A stretch of DNA of 7,680 nucleotides from Acidisarcina sp. (GTDB taxonomy: Bacteria; Acidobacteriota; Blastocatellia; Pyrinomonadales; Pyrinomonadaceae): positions 1-7,680 of the forward strand of contig JAJNPX010000517.1 of the NCBI GenBank assembly GCA_021155145.1, read 5' to 3'. Numbering within the stretch: position 1 is the stretch's first letter; each line of letters starts with the position of its first letter. The notes beneath the pieces were generated by a model that did not search any database, was not told the origin of the DNA, and saw nothing but the letters and a program-made list of their open reading frames with translations. Position numbers and translations under genes: made by a program. Shown here in pieces: positions 1-6,026 of the stretch.

Positions 1-72
1 GGCGAATTCGGTCATAAGTTCCTGGATGGACGCGACGTCGTCAGGACGTGCGATGCGGACCGATCTATCCAT
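1..72 (-). CDS. GNAT-family N-acetyltransferase, N-terminal fragment
   Basis: This is a partial gene cut by the left edge; only the first 24 codons are visible, read leftward from an ATG at 72-70. The peptide starts MDRSVRIARPDDVASIQEL, which has the usual opening of GNAT acetyltransferases: a first beta strand (VRIARP), then an acidic turn (DD) and helix 1 (VASIQELMTEFA). GNAT enzymes move an acetyl group from acetyl-CoA to an amine, but the substrate cannot be judged from this part, and the acetyl-CoA loop lies outside the window. No clear Shine-Dalgarno site precedes the ATG. The frame stays open upstream, with a GTG near 111 that would add 13 residues, but the ATG gives the typical GNAT length. 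It runs in the same direction as the TPR gene upstream, with a terminator-like hairpin between them. Confidence 0.6.
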   Translation of the reverse strand, partial: MDRSVRIARPDDVASIQELMTEFA

Positions 73-79
73 AAGAACG

Positions 80-117
80 GAAATAATGCCGCGAACCTGC
101 AGATGAGGCACGCGGCA
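80..117 (-). terminator. Hairpin with T-rich tail between the TPR gene and the GNAT gene
   Basis: A perfect 7-bp stem, TGCCGCG (87-93) with CGCGGCA (111-117), is extended by an inner 3-bp CCT/AGG stem across a 2x2 internal loop. Read on the minus strand it is followed by TTATTT. It lies 28 bp beyond the stop codon of the TPR gene and 15 bp before the GNAT ATG. The T tract is short and interrupted, so it may be a partial terminator that lowers GNAT expression rather than a full stop. Confidence 0.45.
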
Positions 118-144
118 AAGTAAGAAGCTCCCACATCGTGCGGA

Positions 145-1452
145 CTAGTTGCGCCGGCGGGCCGGTGTCACCTTTTGCGGCGCGATCTTCTGTTCGGCCT
201 TGAGGGTTTCGATCAAGCCGATGGCATCGTCCTTATATCGGTGTCCGTTTGGAGCGGCCGAGGCGTATTTTTGCAGGTAATTGGCACCTTCCTGAAGTTG
301 TTCTTTATTATTGTTGATGTAACCTGCGTTCACGAGGCTAAGTCCGAGCCCTGCGAGCGCGTCTAGGTTGTCGGGCGAAACATCCACGACCTTCTTGTAC
401 TCCGCAATGGCATTGTCAGCGTCGCCGGTCACGCGATAAAGGTCGCCGAGGATAAGCTTCGAAACCTCTTTCTTGGCGGCATCGGTCTCGATCTTCTGGT
501 ACTCGGGGATCACGGTCTTGGCGAGCTCGAGCTTGGTCTCATCGACCTGTTCGGTCTGCGACATCAACCGGAATGTATCGTTCGCACCGCGAAGGGCGGT
601 CGCGATCTGGCTCTCCTTTATCTTTGGATCCGCAATATCACCGGCTGGTGCATTCTGAAGTATCTTCCACGAGTTGTAATAGGTCTCGGCAGCCTCGCCA
701 AGGTCCGCCTTTACTTTCGTGAACGCGGCGATCTTTGCCGTCGCATCGGGATTTCGGACGTTGGTATTGTAGGTTGCGACCGCACGCTCCCTGAGCGCCG
801 CTCCCTTGTTGTTCATCAGTACGGGAGCGCTCCCGGCAAATGTCGGATTCGCATTGATCCCCGCATCGTATTTCGCGATGGCCACATCCCAGCTCTTTGC
901 CGTGAAAGCCTCGTTGCCTTCTTTCAGAGAGGCCTCGATAATGGCGGTCTCCTGCTGTATCTTCTTGTTCTTTTCTTCGATCTCCTTTCGTTTTGCCTCA
1001 AGCTCTGCCTGCTGCTTCTTTTGCTCTTCGGTCAGTTCGCCGCCGCCGGCACCCTGAGCGAGCAGATCCCTCACTTCCTCCGGGGTGAGACGCCGCCCGT
1101 CGCCCTCGGTGAGCGTGATCTTTAGGGCGTCGGTGGCCCGGCCCGGACGAACGCCGGGGATATACGTCGGCTGTGCTCCCGGAGCACTGACGGAAATAAC
1201 GAAGGTCGCACCGAGCTGAAGCCCTGCGAAACTGAAATGGCCCTTTTTATCGGTCTTGTCCGACGGGCCGGACGCTTTGATATCCGTGCGAAAGACCTCG
1301 ATCAAGGCTCCCTCGACCGGCGTGATAGAGCCGTCCGCCTTCTTCATCTCGACCGTGCCAGCAACCGGTGCGTTCTGTGCCAAAGCGGCGCTGCCAAGGA
1401 AAAATACCGCGGCCAAGGCCGCCAGCAGTGAAAAACTTAATTTGCGAATCAT
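145..1452 (-). CDS. Secreted carboxypeptidase-regulatory-like / coiled-coil / TPR protein
   Basis: A 435-residue exported protein with no visible enzyme motif. Residues 1-25 are a signal peptide: MIRK, a hydrophobic core, then AALA before Q26, a signal peptidase I site. Residues 30-115 look like a carboxypeptidase-regulatory-like beta sandwich (VAGTVEMKKADG, then GALIEVFR, KGHFSFAGL, FVISVSAPG). Residues 140-175 are a charged coiled coil rich in E, K and Q. The rest is helical, with TPR-like units near 176-205 (EGNEAFTAKSWDVAIAKYDA) and 330-400 (LGDLYRVTGDADNAIAEYKK, then a second unit). The tail is basic (ARRRN). I chose the ATG at 1452 because GGAGG lies 6 nt upstream and the signal peptide begins there; a longer frame from a TTG at 1536 adds 28 non-secretory residues. 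A likely role is periplasmic or envelope scaffolding. Its precise function is unknown. Confidence 0.85.
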   Translation of the reverse strand: MIRKLSFSLLAALAAVFFLGSAALAQNAPVAGTVEMKKADGSITPVEGALIEVFRTDIKASGPSDKTDKKGHFSFAGLQLGATFVISVSAPGAQPTYIPGVRPGRATDALKITLTEGDGRRLTPEEVRDLLAQGAGGGELTEEQKKQQAELEAKRKEIEEKNKKIQQETAIIEASLKEGNEAFTAKSWDVAIAKYDAGINANPTFAGSAPVLMNNKGAALRERAVATYNTNVRNPDATAKIAAFTKVKADLGEAAETYYNSWKILQNAPAGDIADPKIKESQIATALRGANDTFRLMSQTEQVDETKLELAKTVIPEYQKIETDAAKKEVSKLILGDLYRVTGDADNAIAEYKKVVDVSPDNLDALAGLGLSLVNAGYINNNKEQLQEGANYLQKYASAAPNGHRYKDDAIGLIETLKAEQKIAPQKVTPARRRN

Positions 1453-1466
1453 TTGAAGCCTCCGAG

Positions 1467-1518
1467 GTTTCCTCACTATCCAAGAAACGGTTGTTTCGAT
1501 GCTGATCCGGGAGGAAAC
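1467..1518. repeat. Nested inverted repeats of GAAAC/GTTTC in the TPR-gene leader
   Basis: An 8-bp inverted repeat, GTTTCCTC (1467-1474) and GAGGAAAC (1511-1518), encloses a smaller one, GAAAC-ggtt-GTTTC (1484-1497), with nearly the same centre. So four copies of the same 5-mer, in alternating orientation, occur within 52 bp. It lies 15 bp upstream of the TPR-protein ATG, next to its GGAGG site. It could fold in the leader RNA or be an operator for a dimeric regulator. No regulator is identifiable. Confidence 0.4.
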
Positions 1519-1650
1519 GTTTATTGAATAGCGCAATGATAACCTAAAACACTGGCTACCGCTATGGTCAGGGCAGCCAAAATTGCACCCGCTCCGGGCC
1601 GGGCTTGTTTATGTTATCCTCGTTTCTTTGGGCGTTACCAACAAAGGCGA

Positions 1651-2736
1651 ATGACGCGGATATACAATTTTAGCTCCGGGCCCGCAATGCTTCCTGAACC
1701 GGTTCTCGAACAGGCAAGGGACGAGATGCTTTCGGTCAGCGGAAGCGGTATGAGCGTGATGGAGATCAGCCATCGCTCAAAGCTCTTCGGGTCAATATTG
1801 GCGGGCGCCGAGCAAGGGCTTAGGGACGTTCTCGATATTCCGGCGAACTATCAGGTCCTTTTCATGCAGGGCGGTGCCACGACCCAATTTGCTCTGATCC
1901 CGTCGAATTTTTTGAACTCCGGCTCGGTGGCCGACTATGTCGTCACCGGCTATTGGGGAAAAAAGGCAGCGGCCGAGGCGGCGAGACGCGGAAAAGTCAA
2001 CATCGTTGTCAACACCGGATCGAACGGTTTTCGCACGATCCCCGATCCGGCGGAATTCACGTTCTCACCGGACGCAGCTTATGTACACTATACATCGAAC
2101 GAGACCATCGACGGCGTGGAATTCAAATACGATCTCGACGCTGGCGGCCCGCCGGTGATCTGCGATGCCTGCTCGAACATTCTTTCCAAGCCGATAGACA
2201 TAAGTAAGTACGCGATGATCTATGCGGGCGCGCAAAAGAATATCGGCCCGAGCGGTGTCACGGTCGTGATCATTCGCGACGATATGCTCGAGCGGGTCGC
2301 TGCGGGGCTGCCTCCTTTATTCGATTATAGGGCGATGGCGGAACAGCACTCTATGGTGAACACGCCGAATACGTGGGGCGTCTATCTGATCGGCCTTGTC
2401 TGCGGCTGGATCAAAGACCAGGGCGGCCTTGCGGCGCTGAAGATCCGAAACGAGGAAAAGGCGCGGCTCCTGTACAACGCGATCGACTCGAGCGACGGTT
2501 TTTACACCGGCCGGGCGGAGCGTGCGGCCCGCTCTGCGATGAATGTCACCTTTACGCTTCCGACGGCGGACCTTGAGAGGAAATTTTGCGAGGAGGCGGA
2601 GCGGCGGCAGATGAGCGGCCTCGCCGGGCATAGGTCGGTCGGCGGTATCCGAGCGTCGATCTATAACGCGTTTCCGCTCGCGGGCGTCGAAGCACTCGTC
2701 GAGTTTATGGGTGATTTCTCTGCGGCGAACTCCTGA
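1651..2736 (+). CDS. serC: Phosphoserine aminotransferase
   Basis: SerC converts 3-phosphohydroxypyruvate plus glutamate to O-phosphoserine and 2-oxoglutarate, the second step of serine synthesis; in some bacteria it also serves pyridoxal phosphate synthesis. It is a cytoplasmic PLP enzyme. The 361 residues match the usual size (about 360). Landmarks are NFSSGPAMLP (6-15), SVMEISHRS (35-43), the phosphate-binding GGATTQF loop (74-80), NETIDG (150-155), the cofactor Asp172 (VICDACSN), the Schiff-base Lys196 in YAGAQKNIGPSG, NTPNTW (237-242) and GHRSVGGIRASIYNA (326-340). The GGATTQF loop resembles Bacillus-type enzymes rather than the E. coli HGGGRGQF form. The ATG at 1651 is chosen because it starts the conserved MTRIYNFSSGP and follows an AAAGGCG site; the upstream ATG at 1564 adds 29 unrelated residues. 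A weak extended -10 (TGTTATCCT, 1612-1620) precedes it without a clear -35. Confidence 0.97.
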   Translation: MTRIYNFSSGPAMLPEPVLEQARDEMLSVSGSGMSVMEISHRSKLFGSILAGAEQGLRDVLDIPANYQVLFMQGGATTQFALIPSNFLNSGSVADYVVTGYWGKKAAAEAARRGKVNIVVNTGSNGFRTIPDPAEFTFSPDAAYVHYTSNETIDGVEFKYDLDAGGPPVICDACSNILSKPIDISKYAMIYAGAQKNIGPSGVTVVIIRDDMLERVAAGLPPLFDYRAMAEQHSMVNTPNTWGVYLIGLVCGWIKDQGGLAALKIRNEEKARLLYNAIDSSDGFYTGRAERAARSAMNVTFTLPTADLERKFCEEAERRQMSGLAGHRSVGGIRASIYNAFPLAGVEALVEFMGDFSAANS

Positions 2737-2743
2737 TACCTCG

Positions 2744-4165
2744 TTAGCCATCCGTAAGGGCATTGACCAGGGCATCGGCGAGCGGGCCGGTCTCGTCCGC
2801 GAATACCGTTCGTAGGTCGATGACGACGCGGCCGTCCAGTATCCGTGCGATCACGGGCAATTCCCGTTCGCGAAGCCTTTTTTCCAAAACATCCGGCTCT
2901 GTAGCGCACCCGATCGCGATCAGGAACGTCGGCAGGGCAACAGCCGCACCCGCACCGCCGCCCACGGCAGACTCGCCCGACAAGATATCAAACGTGACGT
3001 TTCCGGATACTCGGCCCCTGATCTCGCCGATCAGATCGACCGCGCGTGCCCGGATATCTTCCGCGGCGGCGGAGAGCATCATCAGCGTCGGGATCTCTTC
3101 AAATTGCCGGTCCCGGCGATAGATGTCCAAGGTCGCTTCGATCGCCGCGTAAGTGAGCTTATCGACACGCAGAGCACGATAGAGCTGATGCCGTCTTACG
3201 CGGTCGACAAGCTCTGTTCGCCCGACGATGAAACCAGCCTGTACCCCGCCGAGCAACTTATCGCCGCTGAAAGAGACTATATCCACGCCGGCTTCGATCG
3301 ATTCCGAGATCACCTGCTCATCGGCCAGGCCGAGATGAGAGAGAGAGGTCAGAGCACCGGAGCCCGCGTCCTCGAAGAACGGTATCGAATGGGAATGGGC
3401 GAGTTCGGCAAGGGCGGCAGCGGACGGCGATTCGTGAAAGCCGACGATGCGGAAGTTTGACGGGTGAACGCGCAGGATCAGGCCTGTTCGCTCGTTGATG
3501 GCCCGCGCATAATCGCTCAGCTTGGTGCGGTTGGTCGTACCGACCTCTCGCAGCTCCGCACCGGACTCGGCCAGTACGTCCGGGATCCGAAAATCGCCGC
3601 CTATCTCGACCAACTCTCCGCGGGAGATGATCACCTCTTTCCCTTTGGCGAGCACCCGCAATACAAGAAAGGCGGCGGCGGCACAATTGTTTACGATCGC
3701 GGCGCTCTCTGCACCGGCGAGTTCTGAGATCAAGGCCTCGGCCCGGGCACCACGGCGTCCGCGGCTTCCCGTCGTACGATCGTACTCCAGGGTGCAATAG
3801 CGTGAGGCATGTTCGATGACCGCATTAGCGGCCTCGGCCGGGAGTGGCGAACGGCCCAGATTTGTATGGATCACCACGCCGGTCGCGTTGATCACACGGC
3901 GCACTCCTGAAAGCTGTTCCAATCTGAATCGGCCGGCAGCTGCCTCGATAATGGCCGCGGCCGCCTCGCCACGCGTGAGGCCATTTGATCGGCCCGCTGC
4001 TCCATTCCTATACTCTTCGACCGATGCTCGTGCGATCCTCAGGGCGGCCCGCCGGCCCGCCGCTTCCTCGATCGTGCGGAAAAGCCCATCGTTGAGAAGC
4101 TCGTCGATGGATGGGATCGCGCTCTTTTGTCCTGCTCCGCTCATAAACTTGCCTAAAGGATACAT
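2744..4165 (-). CDS. selA: L-seryl-tRNA(Sec) selenium transferase (selenocysteine synthase)
   Basis: SelA uses PLP and selenophosphate to turn Ser-tRNA(Sec) into Sec-tRNA(Sec), which SelB then delivers to UGA codons with a SECIS element. The protein has 473 residues (E. coli 463). Conserved blocks are IPSIDELL (17-24) in the tRNA-binding N-terminal part, INATGVVIHTNLGRSPL (92-108), LEYDRTTGSRGRRG (126-139), SRGELVEIGGDFRIPDV (181-197), EVGTTNRT (207-214) and SFSGDKLLGGVQAGFIVG (298-315), whose Lys303 is the expected Schiff-base lysine. The C-terminal ELPVIARILDGRVVIDLRTV (435-454) also matches the family. SelA is a large ring oligomer in characterised bacteria. The start is uncertain: the ATG at 4165 lacks a clear ribosome site, while the ATG at 4144 (MSGAGQKS) has a weak AGG about 8 nt upstream and would give 466 residues. 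No selB, selC or selD is in the window. Confidence 0.96.
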   Translation of the reverse strand: MYPLGKFMSGAGQKSAIPSIDELLNDGLFRTIEEAAGRRAALRIARASVEEYRNGAAGRSNGLTRGEAAAAIIEAAAGRFRLEQLSGVRRVINATGVVIHTNLGRSPLPAEAANAVIEHASRYCTLEYDRTTGSRGRRGARAEALISELAGAESAAIVNNCAAAAFLVLRVLAKGKEVIISRGELVEIGGDFRIPDVLAESGAELREVGTTNRTKLSDYARAINERTGLILRVHPSNFRIVGFHESPSAAALAELAHSHSIPFFEDAGSGALTSLSHLGLADEQVISESIEAGVDIVSFSGDKLLGGVQAGFIVGRTELVDRVRRHQLYRALRVDKLTYAAIEATLDIYRRDRQFEEIPTLMMLSAAAEDIRARAVDLIGEIRGRVSGNVTFDILSGESAVGGGAGAAVALPTFLIAIGCATEPDVLEKRLRERELPVIARILDGRVVIDLRTVFADETGPLADALVNALTDG

Positions 4166-4195
4166 TAAATCTGGAAGACAGTGGCCGATTCGTCG

Positions 4196-4226
4196 TTTAT
4201 AGACATTGGCGCCAAATATTTGTCGC
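4196..4226 (-). promoter_or_regulatory. Candidate selA promoter overlapping a perfect palindrome
   Basis: On the minus strand TATAAA (4201-4196) is a 5/6 match to the -10 box. A GCGACA element (4226-4221) lies 19 bp upstream, a long spacing and a weak -35. The spacer contains the perfect 10-bp palindrome TTGGCGCCAA (4206-4215). Transcription would begin near 4189, giving a leader of about 24 nt to the ATG at 4165. The palindrome could be an operator between selA and the divergent gene at 4255, but no regulator is known. Confidence 0.25.
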
Positions 4227-4254
4227 TCATCCCTTCCTCAGAGGTAACCACCGA

Positions 4255-4575
4255 ATGGCGACACCCAGAAACAATCTCTATCGTCAAACACCGTCTCGGC
4301 TCGAAGAGGCCGCCGCCATCGATAAACAGCTCGGAAAGCTCGAGGACGACATAAGGCGTCTGAAGATAGAATTCGATATTTACTTTAACGGATCCGTAAA
4401 GCGCCCTCCGCTTGAGGCACGCGCCCGTCTCGAGGCGCAGATCAAACGGATGTCAGACAATCGGACGATGTCTTACTCGCAGCGCTATCAGCTAAATGCA
4501 TTGATCGCTCGGTTTACTTCCTACCGTGAGCTGTGGAGGCGGACATTAAGGACGAGGGGCGAGGAGTTGGTCTAA
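4255..4575 (+). CDS. Small charged alpha-helical protein of unknown function
   Basis: I do not recognise a named family. The 106-residue protein has no signal peptide or membrane segment and no cysteine or histidine, and is rich in Arg, Glu and Leu. Residues 14-42 (SRLEEAAAIDKQ to LKIEFD) form a likely coiled coil. Then comes DIYFNGSVKRPPLEARARLE (41-60), where YFNG and RPPL break the helix, followed by a second helical part with aromatic and Arg residues (YSQRYQLNALIARFTSYRELWRRTLR, 74-99). The layout of two helices with an FNG...RPPL turn and an ARFxSYxxLWxRTLR end recalls uncharacterised proteins I associate with Acidobacteriota and Myxococcota; that is memory, not a search. A GAGGTAA site 8 nt upstream supports the ATG. 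It is followed directly by a strong terminator, so it is probably a single-gene transcript. A helical-hairpin adaptor or nucleic-acid-binding protein is possible. Confidence 0.85.
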   Translation: MATPRNNLYRQTPSRLEEAAAIDKQLGKLEDDIRRLKIEFDIYFNGSVKRPPLEARARLEAQIKRMSDNRTMSYSQRYQLNALIARFTSYRELWRRTLRTRGEELV

Positions 4576-4601
4576 TTATCGGCCTATCCAAGACTAAGAA
4601 A

Positions 4602-4636
4602 GGCGAGCCTGGTCATGCAGGCCCGCCCTTTTTATT
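4602..4636 (+). terminator. Rho-independent terminator, probably shared by two convergent genes
   Basis: GGCGAGCCTG (4602-4611) pairs with CAGGCCCGCC (4618-4627), a 10-bp stem with one A/C mismatch and a 6-nt loop, followed by C and TTTTTATT. It starts 26 bp after the stop of the 106-residue gene. On the minus strand the same stem is followed by TTTCTTAG, 40 nt beyond the cold-shock stop, so weaker termination in that direction is likely too. Confidence 0.8.
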
Positions 4637-4674
4637 GTTTACCGTTCAGAAGGAGAATGAAAACGGCGCTTGGT

Positions 4675-4893
4675 TCAATTGGCATACGCGACCTTGGTCA
4701 CGTTCTCTGCTTGCGGGCCCTTTGGCCCATTTGTTACCTCGAACTCAACTTCTTGCCCCTGGATCAACGTCTTATAGCCGTCGCCGGATATCGCGCTGTA
4801 ATGAACAAAGATATCCTGTTCGCCGGGCTGCTCGATAAATCCATAGCCTTTGGCATTATTAAACCATTTGACCAAACCTACAGTCTTAGACAT
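4675..4893 (-). CDS. csp: Cold shock protein (CspA family)
   Basis: A 72-residue single cold-shock domain, an OB fold that binds single-stranded RNA and DNA and acts as an RNA chaperone in the cytoplasm. The family pattern is complete: [15 protein letters not shown] (8-22) contains RNP1 (KGYGFI, 15-20), and DIFVHYSAI (27-35) contains RNP2, with Tyr32 where E. coli CspA has Phe. [15 protein letters not shown] (39-53) and [10 protein letters not shown] (56-65) complete the barrel. The ATG at 4893 is chosen because it begins the conserved domain and follows AGGAAG and GGAGG. An ATG at 4914 would add MLEESGR, but then the Shine-Dalgarno site would be coding and no site precedes that ATG. The long structured leader is typical of cold-inducible csp genes, so regulation at the RNA level is likely. 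Paralogue identity is undetermined. Confidence 0.96.
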   Translation of the reverse strand: MSKTVGLVKWFNNAKGYGFIEQPGEQDIFVHYSAISGDGYKTLIQGQEVEFEVTNGPKGPQAENVTKVAYAN

Positions 4894-5080
4894 TCTTCCT
4901 GATTCCTCCAACAAACCGCAAATATTTAATTCTCGAGAACGTCGTTCGCTGCACCATGAAATTAGAACGCGGCGCGGCCAATACCCGGCCGCACCTGACC
5001 TAAAGACAGGTGCAATTAAACAAACAACAAATCTTTAACTTCAAGATCAAGGGTTTTTCTGTGTGTGTTTAGCGATTGAC
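4894..5080 (-). promoter_or_regulatory. Long structured 5' leader of the cold-shock gene
   Basis: If transcription starts near 5080 the leader is about 187 nt, close in size to the E. coli cspA leader (about 160 nt). In minus-strand RNA, stem A pairs GCACCUG (5013-5007) with CAGGUGC (4997-4991) around a 9-nt loop. Stem B pairs GGUGCGGCC (4995-4987) with GGCCGCGCC (4979-4971) around a 7-nt loop. They share bases 4991-4995, so both cannot form in full at once. Stem B has nine pairs only in the minus-strand RNA, where position 3 is a U-G wobble; on the plus strand it is an A/C mismatch. A perfect palindrome TTCTCGAGAA lies at 4930-4939. The Shine-Dalgarno region (about 4896-4910) has no obvious partner in the leader. 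Confidence 0.5.
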
Positions 5081-5104
5081 GTTGAGAATTTACTTGTATT
5101 TAAG
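5076..5104 (+). promoter_or_regulatory. Candidate promoter of the dioxygenase-nucleotidase pair
   Basis: On the plus strand TTGACG (5076-5081, 5/6) is followed after 17 bp by TTTAAG (5099-5104, 4/6). The predicted start near 5111 would give a leader of about 112 nt before the dioxygenase ATG. The element lies face to face on the same bases as the cold-shock promoter. Other weak candidates lie closer to the gene (for example TTGGCG near 5137 with TATCGA 17 bp on), so the true start is uncertain. Confidence 0.3.
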
Positions 5105-5115
5105 GTGAGTGTCAA
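5087..5115 (-). promoter_or_regulatory. Candidate sigma-70 promoter of the cold-shock gene
   Basis: On the minus strand a perfect -35 TTGACA (5115-5110) is followed, after exactly 17 bp, by a TAAATT -10 (5092-5087, 4/6 match). The expected start is near 5080. This is the best promoter-like sequence in the window. Confidence 0.5.
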
Positions 5116-5222
5116 GCGTTTTTTTGAGTCTTTGGCGGCTTGCGGCCAAAACAGTATCGAAGTGGCCGGCAGACCGATCCTCGACACTAGTGCATGGCCG
5201 CTTTTCTGATAGACTACCCAAC

Positions 5223-6026
5223 ATGTCATCAGGATACGGGAAAGGCGCTCCACTTTCGTATAACAAATACCTGAAGGTCCCGGAACTAATTCGCCTACAG
5301 GAGACGCTTTCTGAACCACCGAGCCACGACGAGCTCCTTTTCATCATCATTCATCAGACGTATGAGCTTTGGTTCAAGCAGATCCTGCATGAGCTCGACG
5401 CAACCATCAAATGGATCGACGAAGGGCGGACCTTTCGGGCGAATCACAGCCTTCGCGGGGTCGTTTCGATCGAGCGGATACTCGTCACGCAGATCCACGT
5501 CCTCGAATCGATGGCACCGATCGGCTTTCTCGAATTTCGCGACAAGCTGAATCCGGCAAGCGGGTTCCAGTCGATGCAGTTCCGGGAATTGGAATTCGTG
5601 TCGGGTGCAAAGGATGAAAAGATCCTGAGTACGTTTGCCGAGGACGAGTTCGCATACAAGAGATTGAACGAACGATATACCTCCCCGTCGCTGGCCGATG
5701 CATTCTGGGGCCTCGTCGGGCGGAGCGGTTTGGCGAGCACCACGCACGATGAGCGAATCGCGGCCACGGTCGAGATACTGACGCATCCCGAAAAGTACGC
5801 CGAGATATACAATATGCAGGACCTGCTGATCGAGCATGACGAACTGATAGTGGCGTGGAGGTATAACCACATTCAGATGGTCGAGCGCATGCTCGGAATG
5901 AAGCGCGGCACGGGCGGGTCGGATGGCGTCGGCTATCTGATGACGACGCTCAACAAGAAATTTTTCCCAGAGCTATGGGAAGCGCGCACGCATCTTAATA
6001 TCGAGAGTAAAGGCGATGAAAAATAA
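5223..6026 (+). CDS. kynA: Tryptophan 2,3-dioxygenase
   Basis: A haem enzyme that inserts O2 into L-tryptophan to give N-formylkynurenine, the first step of the kynurenine pathway; it is cytoplasmic and tetrameric in characterised members. The 267-residue protein is shorter than the Xanthomonas enzyme (about 300), mainly through a shorter N-terminus and a shorter middle part. Key blocks are LSYNKYLKVPELIRLQ (11-26), EPPSHDELLFIIIHQTYELWFK (31-52) with active-site His44, SGFQSMQFRELEF (113-125) with Arg121 expected to bind the substrate carboxylate, His216 in WRYNHIQMV as the expected proximal haem ligand, and KRGTGGSDGVGYL (227-239), the substrate loop. The ATG at 5223 is the first ATG in the frame and gives the usual N-terminus; a GTG at 5109 would add 38 unrelated residues. 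No good Shine-Dalgarno site precedes it. Its end overlaps the next gene by 11 bp. No formamidase or kynureninase is present. Confidence 0.95.
   Translation: MSSGYGKGAPLSYNKYLKVPELIRLQETLSEPPSHDELLFIIIHQTYELWFKQILHELDATIKWIDEGRTFRANHSLRGVVSIERILVTQIHVLESMAPIGFLEFRDKLNPASGFQSMQFRELEFVSGAKDEKILSTFAEDEFAYKRLNERYTSPSLADAFWGLVGRSGLASTTHDERIAATVEILTHPEKYAEIYNMQDLLIEHDELIVAWRYNHIQMVERMLGMKRGTGGSDGVGYLMTTLNKKFFPELWEARTHLNIESKGDEK

Noticed and set aside
1453..1536. N-terminal extension of the TPR protein from a TTG at 1536
   Set aside because: It would bury the signal peptide and turn the strong GGAGG site into coding sequence.
1583..1615. TTGCAC with TATGTT as a serC promoter
   Set aside because: The 21-bp spacing is too long for a normal sigma-70 promoter; only a weak extended -10 remains.
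1564..1650. N-terminal extension of SerC from the ATG at 1564
   Set aside because: The added 29 residues match nothing in the family, and the ATG at 1651 has a ribosome site and the conserved SerC N-terminus.
2763..3797. Several open frames on both strands within selA
   Set aside because: They are shadows of high-GC coding sequence; the SelA frame is continuous and conserved throughout.
4657..4902. Plus-strand frame fully antisense to the cold-shock gene, with a GGAGA site before an ATG at 4657
   Set aside because: It mirrors the cold-shock coding sequence, its peptide has no family character, and the strand just upstream carries a terminator. The opposite strand encodes an unmistakable cold-shock domain.
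4940..4952. LexA-like box (GAAC and GTTC half-sites on the minus strand) in the cold-shock leader
   Set aside because: The half-sites are separated by three bases instead of the four of the Gram-positive LexA box, so the match is not convincing.
5109..5222. N-terminal extension of tryptophan dioxygenase from a GTG at 5109
   Set aside because: It has no family similarity and would start at or before the predicted transcript start. The first ATG gives the expected N-terminus.
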